Part shown: piece by piece, positions 42,085-50,477 of the stretch | Layout: every line of letters begins with the position of its first letter | Position numbering within the stretch: the stretch's first letter is position 1 | DNA from: Limnobacter alexandrii | GTDB taxonomy: Bacteria > Pseudomonadota > Gammaproteobacteria > Burkholderiales > Burkholderiaceae_B | Length of the DNA: 64,000 bases | NCBI RefSeq assembly: GCF_005871185.1 | Contig: NZ_SWKN01000006.1 | Coordinates: 1,401,666 to 1,465,665 of the forward strand | Direction: 5' to 3' | The notes under the pieces: model-generated | What the model was told of the DNA's origin: nothing | Seen by the model: the letters and a program-made list of their open reading frames with translations, nothing else | The model's database searches: none | Program-made: the position numbers and the translations under genes

Positions 42085-43305
42085 TTACTGATACACCCGC
42101 AACTTTCTTGCAATCAACAAGGCGGCCAGGTTGAATGTGATCGCAATCACACTGCACAACCAGAAGTTGACAATCAGGCCTTCCGCATTGCGCGAAATAA
42201 CCACGCCGCCAATGAGCGCGGCCAGCCCCATTGCAGCAGACTGCATCGATGAATTCAGCGTCATGAAGGTGCCACGATTTTTCGGGTTACCGGCTGCGCT
42301 GACCAAGGCCATGCCGGGAATCATTCGGCCACTGACAAAGACAAAAAAGCAGGTGGTAATCACCAGAATGACCGCCATGCTCATGCCTTCGGTCAGCGTA
42401 ATCAGTGCCATGGGAACCACAGCAACGCCAGCGATGATTTGCAGCATTTTCAGTTTGCCAATTCGGTCACTCAACTTGCCAATGATTTGCGCACTGAACA
42501 GCGTGGCTGCACCACCAGCCAGATAAATCAGTGGAATGTCGGACGGCGACAGGCCCGCATTGATCTGCATGTAAATCGTGATGTACGGAATAATTGAAAA
42601 CCCGGCAAAGATCATGCAAAACGAAAAGCAAAATGCCCGCAAGTGATTGGTGTCGCGAAGCACCTGGGCAATGCCCTGCAATGGCCCGGTTTCGCCCCGA
42701 GAATGCAAATGCCCCTGTAGCGTGGGAATAACATACCAGCCCGCGACCACCAGCAAAAAGCTGATGCCGGCAATGCCGAAGAATGGCGTGTGCCAGTCGG
42801 AATGGGCGGCCACATACAGGCCCAGTGGAACACCCATGACGGTGGACACCGAAAACGAGGTCATGATGACGCCCATGGCTTTGCCCCGTCGGGCAAAGGG
42901 CACCACATCGGCCACAATGGTTTGAATCATTGCAGACAAAATACCGCCAAACAAACCAGCGGCAATGCGTGCGCTCATCAGCGTTTCATAGGTTGGGGCC
43001 AAGCCACAAGCCAATGTGGCCACGGCGAACAGCGCATACAGGATCAACAACAATCGGCGCCGTTCAAATCGGTCAATGTACAGCGAGGCCACAAGGCCAG
43101 AGGCACCCGCAGCGAAGGTGTAGGCCGACACCAGCAGGCCGAACTTGGCATCGGAGATTGCAAACGCGGCCGTGAGTTGTGGGCCCAGCGGCATCATGAT
43201 CATGAAATCAAGAATGTGGGTGAACTGGATACCCGCGAGGATTAGCAGCAGCGCCCATTCCCGCCGGGGAGTCATTGTCACTTGGCTTGCTGCTTGGGTA
43301 TTCAT
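42085..43305 (-). CDS. MFS transporter
   Basis: A 406-residue twelve-helix major facilitator protein. After helix 2 there is YIDRFERRRLLL, and ARIAAGLFGGILSAMIQTIVADVVPFARRGKAMG is the helix 4-5 motif of the drug:H+ antiporter/sugar-efflux (AraJ-like) group. A second half begins near KLSDRIGKLKML. Substrate unknown. It is followed at a distance by an AEC transporter on the same strand, with about 60 bases between. Confidence 0.82.
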   Translation of the reverse strand: MNTQAASQVTMTPRREWALLLILAGIQFTHILDFMIMMPLGPQLTAAFAISDAKFGLLVSAYTFAAGASGLVASLYIDRFERRRLLLILYALFAVATLACGLAPTYETLMSARIAAGLFGGILSAMIQTIVADVVPFARRGKAMGVIMTSFSVSTVMGVPLGLYVAAHSDWHTPFFGIAGISFLLVVAGWYVIPTLQGHLHSRGETGPLQGIAQVLRDTNHLRAFCFSFCMIFAGFSIIPYITIYMQINAGLSPSDIPLIYLAGGAATLFSAQIIGKLSDRIGKLKMLQIIAGVAVVPMALITLTEGMSMAVILVITTCFFVFVSGRMIPGMALVSAAGNPKNRGTFMTLNSSMQSAAMGLAALIGGVVISRNAEGLIVNFWLCSVIAITFNLAALLIARKLRVYQ

Positions 43306-43365
43306 GTACTGCGACCTGTGGATTTGAATTGTTGTTGGAATTCATTCCGAGTGTAACGCGTGAAT

Positions 43366-44310
43366 TTAGTGCCCCAGCGCCGTGAGCGTGTAAATGCCCA
43401 AAGTCATGGTTCCGATGGACACCAGCGTAGTGAGGGCGATGATGTTGGCGGCCAGTTTGCCATCGCCCCCGGCAGCCACGGCCATTGCAAAGCTTGCTGC
43501 GGCGGTTGGGCTTGAGAAGAACATCCACAAAATAATGAGATCCCGCCCGTGAATGCCCATGGCCCATGCCGCAGCACAGGCCAGCACCGGCAAAATTGCG
43601 ATTTTGATTGCGCTGGATTGTAGGGCGGACATGCCAGAAGCCTTGACCCCGGCCAAAGACAGTGTGCCACCCACGCAAATCAGCGCCAGTGGCAGGGTAA
43701 GGCCAGCGAAGTACTCCCCCGATTTCAACAGCCACTGCGGTATGTATAGCTTCACTGCGCTGGCCAACATGCCCAGCACCACAGCAATGATCAAGGGGTT
43801 TTTCAGCAATTCCTTGCCCACCGAGGCGGGGCTGAACTTCAGGGTGGGGCTGTAAACGGACAGTATCAGCACCGACAGCACATTGAACAAAAGGATGGTA
43901 AAGCCAACCAGCACGCCACCCACCGAGAGCCCGTAAGCCCCGTAATAGCTAGCAACCAGGGCGAAGCTGACGACACCACAATTGCCCCGGAAAGCACCTT
44001 GAACAAACACACCCCGTTGGCTGTACGGGATGGCTTGTGTGGCCCACCACCAGCTGCCCAAAAACCCCAGGACCGTGGCAGCACACAGGAAGAAGACCAG
44101 TTCTGCGTTGAATGCGCTTTGCAAATCGGCCTGCCAGATCGACAGGAAAAAAAGCGTGGGCATGGTGGCCCTGTACGTGAGTGTGGAGGCAGTTTGAATG
44201 AACGAGTCGTTGATCAGATTGACCCTGCGCAACAACAGGCCCATGAAGACCATGGCAAACACCGGGGCGGTGACTCCCAGAATTTCCGAGAGCACATTGA
44301 ATTGGGTCAT
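43366..44310 (-). CDS. AEC family transporter
   Basis: A 314-residue membrane protein with about ten helices, of the auxin-efflux-carrier (AEC) family. Typical features are the start VTAPVFAMVFMGLLLRRVNLI, an interior GNCGVVSFALVASYYG with the conserved Asn/Gly turn, and LPLALICVGGTLSL in the second half. Bacterial members move small organic acids such as malate or malonate. No partner genes point to a substrate. Confidence 0.82.
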   Translation of the reverse strand: MTQFNVLSEILGVTAPVFAMVFMGLLLRRVNLINDSFIQTASTLTYRATMPTLFFLSIWQADLQSAFNAELVFFLCAATVLGFLGSWWWATQAIPYSQRGVFVQGAFRGNCGVVSFALVASYYGAYGLSVGGVLVGFTILLFNVLSVLILSVYSPTLKFSPASVGKELLKNPLIIAVVLGMLASAVKLYIPQWLLKSGEYFAGLTLPLALICVGGTLSLAGVKASGMSALQSSAIKIAILPVLACAAAWAMGIHGRDLIILWMFFSSPTAAASFAMAVAAGGDGKLAANIIALTTLVSIGTMTLGIYTLTALGH

Positions 44311-44428
44311 GTGGACAGGCGAGGCTTGAATTGATGCCCATTATTTCAGTAATGAACTTTGGGTCAATTGTGGATGACCCTTGCAAGGGCGGTGTTAAAC
44401 TGGCGCCAACTTTGAAACTGGCAACGCA

Positions 44429-44986
44429 ATGGAAGCATTTTTAACTGCAACAGGCCTGGTGACATTGGCCGAAATGGGCGACAAAACCCAGCTGTTGGCA
44501 ATCATACTGGCAACCCGATTCAAAAAGCCCTGGCCAATTGTGTGGGGTATCCTGATTGCAACCCTGTTGAATCACGCCCTGGCTGGCGCAGTGGGTACCT
44601 GGGTCACCACGCTGATCAGCGCGGACACTCTGAAGTGGATTCTGGTGGCCAGTTTTGTGGTCATGGGCATTTGGACCCTGTTTCCCGACAAGGCCGATGA
44701 TGCGGCACCCGAGACCGGCAAATGGGGAGTGTTGCTTACCACCATTGTGGTGTTTTTTCTTGCGGAAATGGGCGACAAAACCCAACTGGCCACAGTGGCC
44801 ATTGCGGCGCAGTACAGCGACTTTTTGCCGGTGGTGGTCGGTACCACGCTGGGCATGATGATTGCCAATGCCCCGGTGGTGTTTCTGGGCGAAAAATTAA
44901 CGCGGGTGTTGCCACTGAAAGTGTTGCGTTTGGTGGCCAGTGGGCTGTTTTTGCTGTTTGGCGCATGGATCGCATTTTTGTCGTAA
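44429..44986 (+). CDS. TMEM165/GDT1 (UPF0016) family manganese/calcium exporter
   Basis: A 185-residue inner-membrane protein with six helices in two related halves. Each half carries the family motif EMGDKTQ (about residues 13-19 and 111-117), whose acidic residues bind Mn2+ or Ca2+. Bacterial members export manganese. I looked for a yybP-ykoY riboswitch in the short upstream region and saw none. It converges on the DUF779 gene with only 5 bases between stops. Confidence 0.88.
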   Translation: MEAFLTATGLVTLAEMGDKTQLLAIILATRFKKPWPIVWGILIATLLNHALAGAVGTWVTTLISADTLKWILVASFVVMGIWTLFPDKADDAAPETGKWGVLLTTIVVFFLAEMGDKTQLATVAIAAQYSDFLPVVVGTTLGMMIANAPVVFLGEKLTRVLPLKVLRLVASGLFLLFGAWIAFLS

Positions 44987-44991
44987 TTGAA

Positions 44992-45363
44992 CTATTCCAT
45001 AGGTTGTACAGGCGGCAGTGCCGCAAATTCTTCGTCGGAATACAAGCGAGACCGTGTCAGAAATCGCAAGCCACTGGGCCGTTCCAGGCTGAACATGCCG
45101 CCGTTGCCTTTCACCACATCAATGGTCAAGTGAGTGTGCTGCCAATACGCAAATTGCGATTTGCTCATGTAAAAAGGGACACCACCAATGTCGCCCAGCT
45201 TGACATCAGAGCCGCCCAAGGGAAATTCGTTTCGGTGAAAGAGCATGGGCGCACTGCCGTCACAGCAACCACCACTTTGATGAAAAATCACATCGCCGTG
45301 CTGGGTCTTCAGTGTTGCGATCAATTCAAGTGCTTGCGGGCTGGCGCTGACTCGGTTCGACAT
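44992..45363 (-). CDS. DUF779 domain protein associated with aldehyde dehydrogenase
   Basis: A 123-residue soluble protein of the DUF779 family, with HQSGGCCDGSAPM as the hallmark, including adjacent cysteines that may bind metal, and DVVKGNGGMFSLE further on. Members are encoded beside ExaC/AcoD-type aldehyde dehydrogenases, and here it follows exaC by 75 bases on the same strand. It is therefore probably cotranscribed from the sigma-54 promoter before exaC. Biochemical role unknown. Confidence 0.88.
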   Translation of the reverse strand: MSNRVSASPQALELIATLKTQHGDVIFHQSGGCCDGSAPMLFHRNEFPLGGSDVKLGDIGGVPFYMSKSQFAYWQHTHLTIDVVKGNGGMFSLERPSGLRFLTRSRLYSDEEFAALPPVQPME

Positions 45364-45438
45364 GGTTTCTCCATTTCAATGACATTGCCGCTTAACCCTT
45401 TTGGAGTCGAGCGGCGCTTGCTACATCAATTCACACGC

Positions 45439-46959
45439 TTAGAAAAAGCCTAAAGCGTTGGGGTTGTAGCTCACCAACAGGTTTTTGGTCTGCTGGTAGT
45501 GGTGCAACATCATCTTGTGGTTTTCACGGCCAATGCCCGATTGCTTGTAACCACCAAATGCGGCGTGGGCCGGGTACAGGTGGTAACAGTTGGTCCAAAC
45601 GCGGCCCGCCTGAATGGCACGGCCCATGCGGAAGGCGCGGGCACCATCTCGGCTCCACACACCGGCGCCCAAGCCGTACAGGGTGTCGTTGGCGATTTGC
45701 AGGGCCTCGGCTTCGTCCTTGAAAGTGGTCACTGACAACACGGGGCCAAAAATTTCTTCCTGGAAAATGCGCATCTTGTTGTGGCCCTTGAACACGGTGG
45801 GCTTCACGTAGTAGCCGCCAGCCAGGTCGCCGCTTTGTTTGTTTTGTTCGCCCCCAATCAGGCACTTGGCGCCTTCTTGTTTGCCCAAGTCGATGTAGCT
45901 CAGGATTTTCTCCAGTTGTTCTGAAGAAGCTTGTGCGCCAATCATGGTGCTTTCATCCAGCGGGTTGCCTTGCTTGATTTTGCCCACGCGTTCAATCGCG
46001 CGTTCAATGAATGCGTCGTAAATGTCCTCTTGAATTAATGCGCGTGAAGGGCATGTGCACACTTCACCCTGATTCAAGGCAAACATCGCAAAGCCTTCCA
46101 GTGTTTTGTCGAAGAATGCGTCGTCGGCATCCATGATGTCGGAGAAGAAAATATTGGGCGACTTGCCACCCAATTCCAGCGTAACCGGGATCAGGTTTTG
46201 TGCCGCGTACTGCATGATCAATCGACCAGTGGATGTTTCACCAGTGAATGCGATTTTGGAAATGCGTGAATTGCTGGCCAGCGGTTTGCCAGCTTCCAGA
46301 CCAAAACCGTTTACGATATTCAACACACCTGGAGGCAGCAGGTCAGCAATCAAATCCATTACAACAAGCAAGGATGCGGGTGTTTGTTCAGCCGGCTTCA
46401 ACACCACGCAGTTGCCTGCAGCCAGCGCGGGCGCCAGCTTCCAGGCCGCCATCAGAATCGGGAAGTTCCATGGAATGATTTGGCCGACCACGCCCAGTGG
46501 TTCATTGAAGTGGTAGGCGTAGGTTTGATGGTCAATTTCACAAATGCTGCCCTCCTCGCTGCGAATGCAGGCGGCGAAGTAGCGGAAATGGTCAATCGCA
46601 AGCGGAATATCCGCAGCCATGGTTTCGCGCAGTGGTTTACCGTTGTCCAGTGTTTCGGCCACGGCAATGAGGCGCAGATTTTCTTCCATGCGGTCGGCAA
46701 TTCGATTCAGAATCATGGAGCGTTCTGTTGGCGAACGCTTGCCCCAAGCGTCTTTGGCGGCATGGGCCGCGTCCAGGGCCAGTTCAATGTCTTCGGCTTG
46801 AGAGCGAGCAACCTTGCAAAGCACCTGGCCTGTGACTGGTGTTATGTTGTCGAAGTACTGCCCGCCTTTTGGAGCGACCCATTTGCCGCCGATGAAGTTG
46901 TCGTATTTCGCTTTGAACGGAAATGCCACGCCAAGTTTTAATTCGTCAACCATATTCAT
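45439..46959 (-). CDS. exaC: NAD-dependent (acet)aldehyde dehydrogenase ExaC
   Basis: 506 residues, the usual ExaC/AcoD length. The substrate channel and cofactor sites are conserved: [29 protein letters not shown], the catalytic Glu in [13 protein letters not shown], the catalytic Cys in [10 protein letters not shown], and [10 protein letters not shown]. It oxidises the aldehyde formed by the quinoprotein alcohol dehydrogenase to the acid. ATG 46959 is chosen because AAAGGAG lies 9 bases upstream; the frame runs further only through non-conserved sequence. A sigma-54-type promoter 45-60 bases upstream suggests control by the AcoR-type activator. Confidence 0.93.
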   Translation of the reverse strand: MNMVDELKLGVAFPFKAKYDNFIGGKWVAPKGGQYFDNITPVTGQVLCKVARSQAEDIELALDAAHAAKDAWGKRSPTERSMILNRIADRMEENLRLIAVAETLDNGKPLRETMAADIPLAIDHFRYFAACIRSEEGSICEIDHQTYAYHFNEPLGVVGQIIPWNFPILMAAWKLAPALAAGNCVVLKPAEQTPASLLVVMDLIADLLPPGVLNIVNGFGLEAGKPLASNSRISKIAFTGETSTGRLIMQYAAQNLIPVTLELGGKSPNIFFSDIMDADDAFFDKTLEGFAMFALNQGEVCTCPSRALIQEDIYDAFIERAIERVGKIKQGNPLDESTMIGAQASSEQLEKILSYIDLGKQEGAKCLIGGEQNKQSGDLAGGYYVKPTVFKGHNKMRIFQEEIFGPVLSVTTFKDEAEALQIANDTLYGLGAGVWSRDGARAFRMGRAIQAGRVWTNCYHLYPAHAAFGGYKQSGIGRENHKMMLHHYQQTKNLLVSYNPNALGFF

Positions 46960-47003
46960 GTCCCTAACTCCTTTGTAGTGTTGATGGTGGTAGAGGGCCT
47001 TGC

Positions 47004-47018
47004 GCAACGGGCATGCCA
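47004..47018 (-). promoter_or_regulatory. Sigma-54 promoter of exaC
   Basis: On the minus strand TGGCATG-CCCG-TTGC, matching consensus TGGCACG-N4-TTGC at all but one position with the required 12-base GG-to-GC distance. Confidence 0.75.
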
Positions 47019-47133
47019 GTGCCGGATGGCAACGATTTATGGAAGTTTGTTTCCAAGTGCAGATGTGAATTGACAATCAATTAGGAATAAATCTGCCGAA
47101 CATTGGGCTGGGGAGTTCAAGTGCACAATGATT

Positions 47134-47157
47134 TATTATGCAATTATTTGCATAATA
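47134..47157. promoter_or_regulatory. AT-rich perfect inverted repeat between regulator and exaC
   Basis: TATTATGCAA and TTGCATAATA flank TTAT, giving 10-bp arms. It could be the operator of the adjacent regulator or a weak terminator after it. Confidence 0.45.
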
Positions 47158-47169
47158 TTATTGCGCTGC

Positions 47170-47183
47170 ACAGTTTTGACACA
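47170..47183. promoter_or_regulatory. Activator-site candidate upstream of exaC
   Basis: ACAGTTTTGACACA contains the core ACAGTTTTG (reverse complement CAAAACTGT) shared with the dehydrogenase and porin promoters. It lies about 160 bases upstream of the sigma-54 site, a typical enhancer distance. Confidence 0.45.
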
Positions 47184-47199
47184 CTCAAATGAGGGGGGG

Positions 47200-48276
47200 T
47201 TAGTTGGCTTGGATTTCGTTGAGAAACAATTCCAGTGCACGTGTTCTTCCCAAGTTCAACGGTGTATACCCAGCAGCGCCTTGAACATGCTCGAATACTT
47301 CTGCACTGCGCAACCAAGGCAACAGAATATCCAGCGCACGGTATTGCAAATCACTGTTGTGCAACACCAAAAAATAGCGTTCTTTGGACACTGGCCTGAA
47401 TTGCAGTTCGTAATGGTCGGCAGCCGCGCGAATACCCAAGCCCAAATCACCATGCCCCGCTGCGATAGTACAGGCGACTGCCAAATGGGAATTCTCTTCG
47501 TGAAAGAATCCTGGCAAGTCTTCGGCTTTCAGGCAGGCTTTGGTGATCAAGGCATCGAGTTGATGATGAGTGGATGAGGCCGAGTTGCGGTTCACCAACA
47601 GGGCGCGCCTTTGGGCCACATCTTCCAGGGTAGGTGGCTTGGCGGCCGGGCGGCTCATCCAGCCAATGTCACGCTCAAACAGTTCAACCACACTCAGGTT
47701 GGAACCACGCAACCAGCGCCGCATGATTTGATGCACATGCGAGTGTTCTTCAAGACCCACCGGCAAATGGCAACCAGCCACGCGCACTTCGCCGCGGTGC
47801 AAGGCGGAAAGTGCGGCAATGCTGCCCGACCAGCGCAGCGACAGTTGAAGCTTTTTGTACAGCGCTGTGTTTTGAAACAGGTTTTGCAACACCAGGTCGT
47901 CGCTCAGAGCAAGGCTGATCCAGGGCTTGTTTTGATCAACATCCAGCCATTCGGCGTTCAGTTGCTCGCCCACTGTACCCAGGTCGGGTGCAACGCGCAC
48001 ATTGCCCTGTTCCACCATCCAGATCAACTTGTGCCCAAACCTTGTCAGGCAGGCGCCCGCCCGCCCGTGCGTGGCCACCAGTTCCTCGCCCAGCATTTGG
48101 TTGTATTGCTGAATTTGAGACCATAAGGTACGGTAAGAAACACCCATTGCTTTGCAGGCCAGCGAAATGGATCCCGCGGTGTCGATGGTTTTTAAGGTGT
48201 TCAACATGCGCTGGTCGAGTTCAACAAATTGGCCGTCGTCTTTTTTCCAGCGTGCAGATATTTTTAAATTGAGCAT
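47200..48276 (-). CDS. HTH transcriptional regulator with periplasmic-binding-protein-like effector domain
   Basis: 358 residues. The N-terminus (about 10-85) is a ModE/LysR-like winged helix, LDQRMLNTLKTIDTAGSISLACKAMGVSYRTLWSQI. From about residue 115 a substrate-binding-protein-like domain follows (WISLALSDDLVLQNLF to the end) that would sense a small molecule. I start at ATG 48276; the same frame stays open to 49035, but that part is antisense to the SoxYZ-like gene. It lies between exaC (downstream, same strand) and the divergent SoxYZ-like gene, so local control of alcohol or aldehyde oxidation or of molybdate-type signals is likely. Confidence 0.75.
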   Translation of the reverse strand: MLNLKISARWKKDDGQFVELDQRMLNTLKTIDTAGSISLACKAMGVSYRTLWSQIQQYNQMLGEELVATHGRAGACLTRFGHKLIWMVEQGNVRVAPDLGTVGEQLNAEWLDVDQNKPWISLALSDDLVLQNLFQNTALYKKLQLSLRWSGSIAALSALHRGEVRVAGCHLPVGLEEHSHVHQIMRRWLRGSNLSVVELFERDIGWMSRPAAKPPTLEDVAQRRALLVNRNSASSTHHQLDALITKACLKAEDLPGFFHEENSHLAVACTIAAGHGDLGLGIRAAADHYELQFRPVSKERYFLVLHNSDLQYRALDILLPWLRSAEVFEHVQGAAGYTPLNLGRTRALELFLNEIQAN

Positions 48277-48286
48277 TTGCGGATAC

Positions 48287-48301
48287 AGGCATGTCGATTG
48301 C
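48287..48301 (+). promoter_or_regulatory. Sigma-54 promoter of the SoxYZ-like/metallohydrolase operon
   Basis: AGGCATG-TCGA-TTGC fits the consensus except at the first T and at one C-to-T position, with 12-base GG-to-GC spacing, about 40 bases before the gene. Confidence 0.6.
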
Positions 48302-48342
48302 TTGCATTCTGACAGATTACAAAAAGCAGGAGACAGGTAATC

Positions 48343-49194
48343 ATGATGTTCAGCAGTACAAAACAATCGATTAATAAAATGATCCCGCTTGGGGTTCTCG
48401 TTAGCAGTTTCTGGTTGATGAGCAATTTCTTCGCCAGCCCGGTTTTGGCAGCGCCCGCAGAACTGGGTGCGGTGAAAGCTGATTTGACTGGCGGCGACCC
48501 GCTGGGTTCCATGCAATGGCCCGACATGAAAGGGCAGTTTTTCGAGGCCGGTGCCAAAACGGTGTTCGATTCCCGAATCAAGGTGACAGTGCCCTTGTTT
48601 GCTGAAGACGCCATGAACGTGCCGGTCTCCTTCGATGCCTCTGCGCTTGGTGATGTGAAAAAAATTGTGGTGCTGGTGGACAGAAACCCGATTCGCAAGG
48701 TGCTTGAATTCATCCCGGAGAAAGCCAAGCCCGCCTTGAATTTCCGTTTCAAGCTGGAGCAGGCCAGCCCCATTCGTGTTGCGGCATTGACCGCCGATGG
48801 CGTGTGGCACGTCGGATATGCCTTCATTGAAGCGGCTGGCGGTGGTTGCACCGTACCCGGCGCAACGCGGGCCGATGGCAGCTGGCCTCAAACCCTGAAC
48901 AAGGTGGCTGGCAAAATGTTTGATGCCAACCAGTTGCGCGATGACGCACGCCTGCGTGTGCAGGTGTCGCACCCCATGGACACCGGTTTGGTGGCCGGCG
49001 TGCCCGCGTTTTACATTGAAGAAATGATTCTGCAAGACAAGAACAAGCAGGTGCTGGCCAAGCTTTACCCCTTCGAGCCAGTCTCGGAGAACCCCTTGTT
49101 CTCATTTGATTTCGACAAAAAGCCGGTAGGCCCAATCAGCCTGGTGGGGCGCGACAACAACGGCAACCGGATTGATGCAAAGGTTACCCAATGA
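48343..49194 (+). CDS. Quinoprotein dehydrogenase-associated SoxYZ-like carrier
   Basis: A 283-residue exported protein (signal segment about 14-36, ending VLAAP). It joins a SoxY-like half, with AAGGGCTVPG carrying a cysteine (sulfur-carrier-type arm), to a SoxZ-like half starting LRVQVSHPMDTGL. This fused form is a known family encoded with PQQ dehydrogenases rather than with sulfur oxidation genes; no other sox gene is present. Its stop overlaps the next gene by 4 bases. It is likely part of a periplasmic relay that supports quinoprotein maturation or electron flow; the chemistry is not established. Confidence 0.87.
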   Translation: MMFSSTKQSINKMIPLGVLVSSFWLMSNFFASPVLAAPAELGAVKADLTGGDPLGSMQWPDMKGQFFEAGAKTVFDSRIKVTVPLFAEDAMNVPVSFDASALGDVKKIVVLVDRNPIRKVLEFIPEKAKPALNFRFKLEQASPIRVAALTADGVWHVGYAFIEAAGGGCTVPGATRADGSWPQTLNKVAGKMFDANQLRDDARLRVQVSHPMDTGLVAGVPAFYIEEMILQDKNKQVLAKLYPFEPVSENPLFSFDFDKKPVGPISLVGRDNNGNRIDAKVTQ

Positions 49195-50177
49195 ATTTGT
49201 GCAAAGCTGTGCGCGCAATGTTTGCTGCCTCCGCCTTAACTCTTGCTGCTGGCCCTGTGCTGGCTGAACTGCCCAATATTGCCAAGCCAACACCAAACAA
49301 ATCCACCCTGGATTACGGTTTGAAAGCCACCAAACTGGCAGGTGGCTGGTATGTGATCGCTGGCGCCAACGACGACTTTTCACAGGCCAATGGCTGCAAC
49401 ATCATCAACACCGGTTTTTACATGGATGATGCCGGGGTGTATGTGATCAACACCGGAACTTCACGGCTTTATGGCGAGCAGCAACGGGCCTTGATTGATT
49501 CGGTCAGCAAAAACAAACCTGTGAAGCAGGTGGTGGCGCTGAACCTTCACCCGGATTATTTTTTGGGCAATCAGGCTTATCCCAAAGAATCCCTTGCCGC
49601 GACAAAGCTGACTATTCAAGGCATTAAAGCAGAAGCTGCTTTGTATGAAACCAACCTGTACCGTTTATGTGGCGACTGGATGAAGGGCACTGAAAGCGTA
49701 TTCCCTGCACAAACCATTGCTCCGGGTGGTTTAAGAAACTTTGGCAGCAAACCCATTCAAACTCTCGAGTTGAAAGGCCACACCGATTCCGATTTGGTGG
49801 TGTTTGATCCTGAAAGCAAGGTGATGTGGGCGGGGGGCTTGGTGTTTTACAAGCGTATTGTGACCACGCCGCATGCCAGGTTGAAGCCGTGGATTGAAAG
49901 CCTGAAAAAGCTTCAAGCCATGAAGCCCAAAGTGGTGGTGCCCAGCCATGGTCCAGTCAGTTGGGGCGGCGAGGCAATCGACCAAACCCTGGATTACTTG
50001 AGCTGGCTTGAAAAACGACTGACTGACGCCGCTGCGATGGGTGAAGAAATGAATGACGTGATGAAGCAAGGTGCGCCCGAGCGGTTCCGAAGCTTTGCAG
50101 CTTACCCGGCCGAGTTTTATCGCAATGTGACCAACTTGTACCCCCTGTATGAAAAGCAGGCTCTGGGTGGTTTCTAA
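49191..50177 (+). CDS. Quinoprotein relay system MBL-fold metallohydrolase
   Basis: A 328-residue exported metallo-beta-lactamase-fold protein (signal ending LAELPN). The first zinc motif is NLHPDYFLGN, where HxHxDH would be expected, so the first His is Asn and the last His is Tyr. The later KGHTDSD (His) and VPSHGPVSW (His) are kept, so metal binding is probably altered or mononuclear. It is coupled to the SoxYZ-like carrier (ATGA overlap) and lies upstream of the main alcohol dehydrogenase, the arrangement of the quinoprotein relay families. A hairpin follows. Confidence 0.82.
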   Translation: MNLCKAVRAMFAASALTLAAGPVLAELPNIAKPTPNKSTLDYGLKATKLAGGWYVIAGANDDFSQANGCNIINTGFYMDDAGVYVINTGTSRLYGEQQRALIDSVSKNKPVKQVVALNLHPDYFLGNQAYPKESLAATKLTIQGIKAEAALYETNLYRLCGDWMKGTESVFPAQTIAPGGLRNFGSKPIQTLELKGHTDSDLVVFDPESKVMWAGGLVFYKRIVTTPHARLKPWIESLKKLQAMKPKVVVPSHGPVSWGGEAIDQTLDYLSWLEKRLTDAAAMGEEMNDVMKQGAPERFRSFAAYPAEFYRNVTNLYPLYEKQALGGF

Positions 50178-50218
50178 GCGAGAGAATCAGGGTTAACGCT
50201 GTAACAAGTGTGTCAAAA

Positions 50219-50283
50219 AGGGACAGTTTGTGCGTTGCTGAACAGGTGAGCTGTTGCAATGTCACAAAACTGTCTCTTTTTTT
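50219..50283 (+). terminator. Terminator-like hairpin after the metallohydrolase gene
   Basis: GGGACAGTTTGTG pairs with CACAAAACTGTCTC across a roughly 27-base loop, then TTTTTTT. The arms double as the candidate activator sites. Confidence 0.55.
50260..50274. promoter_or_regulatory. Activator-site candidate upstream of main alcohol dehydrogenase
   Basis: TGTCACAAAACTGTC, identical over 15 bases to sites before the first quinoprotein and the porin. It is centred about 115 bases upstream of the sigma-54 promoter. An inverted partial copy is at 50221-50232. Confidence 0.6.
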
Positions 50284-50378
50284 GTTGATTGCGATGAATG
50301 AAATCACTCAAATGAGGGTGAATTTATAACGCACTGATTTTATTGAATAAAAAATTTATTTAGATGGAATATTCTACT

Positions 50379-50393
50379 TGGCATGAAGCTTGC
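50379..50393 (+). promoter_or_regulatory. Sigma-54 promoter of the main quinoprotein alcohol dehydrogenase
   Basis: TGGCATG-AAGC-TTGC, one mismatch to TGGCACG-N4-TTGC, exact 12-base GG-to-GC spacing, about 85 bases before the ATG. Confidence 0.8.
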
Positions 50394-50477
50394 GCTAGGT
50401 TCTAACCGGGTAGCCCCGACTCTGCAAACGAGGGGCGAGAACCTCAAAGTAACGGATGAAGAGAGGAGAAACAAATA

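Larger units (their letters stand above)
50178..50477. other. 300-base regulatory region before the main alcohol dehydrogenase
   Basis: No gene. It holds a long hairpin with T-tract (50219-50283) whose arms are two inverted copies of the shared CAAAACTGT element, an AT-rich spacer that could allow bending, and a sigma-54 promoter at 50379-50393. Confidence 0.7.

Noticed and set aside
44311..44428. Manganese (yybP-ykoY) riboswitch before the UPF0016 gene
   Set aside because: The short leader lacks the conserved motifs of that riboswitch.
48277..49035. N-terminal extension of the regulator at 47200-48276
   Set aside because: The open frame is antisense to the well-supported SoxYZ-like gene; the HTH begins right after ATG 48276.
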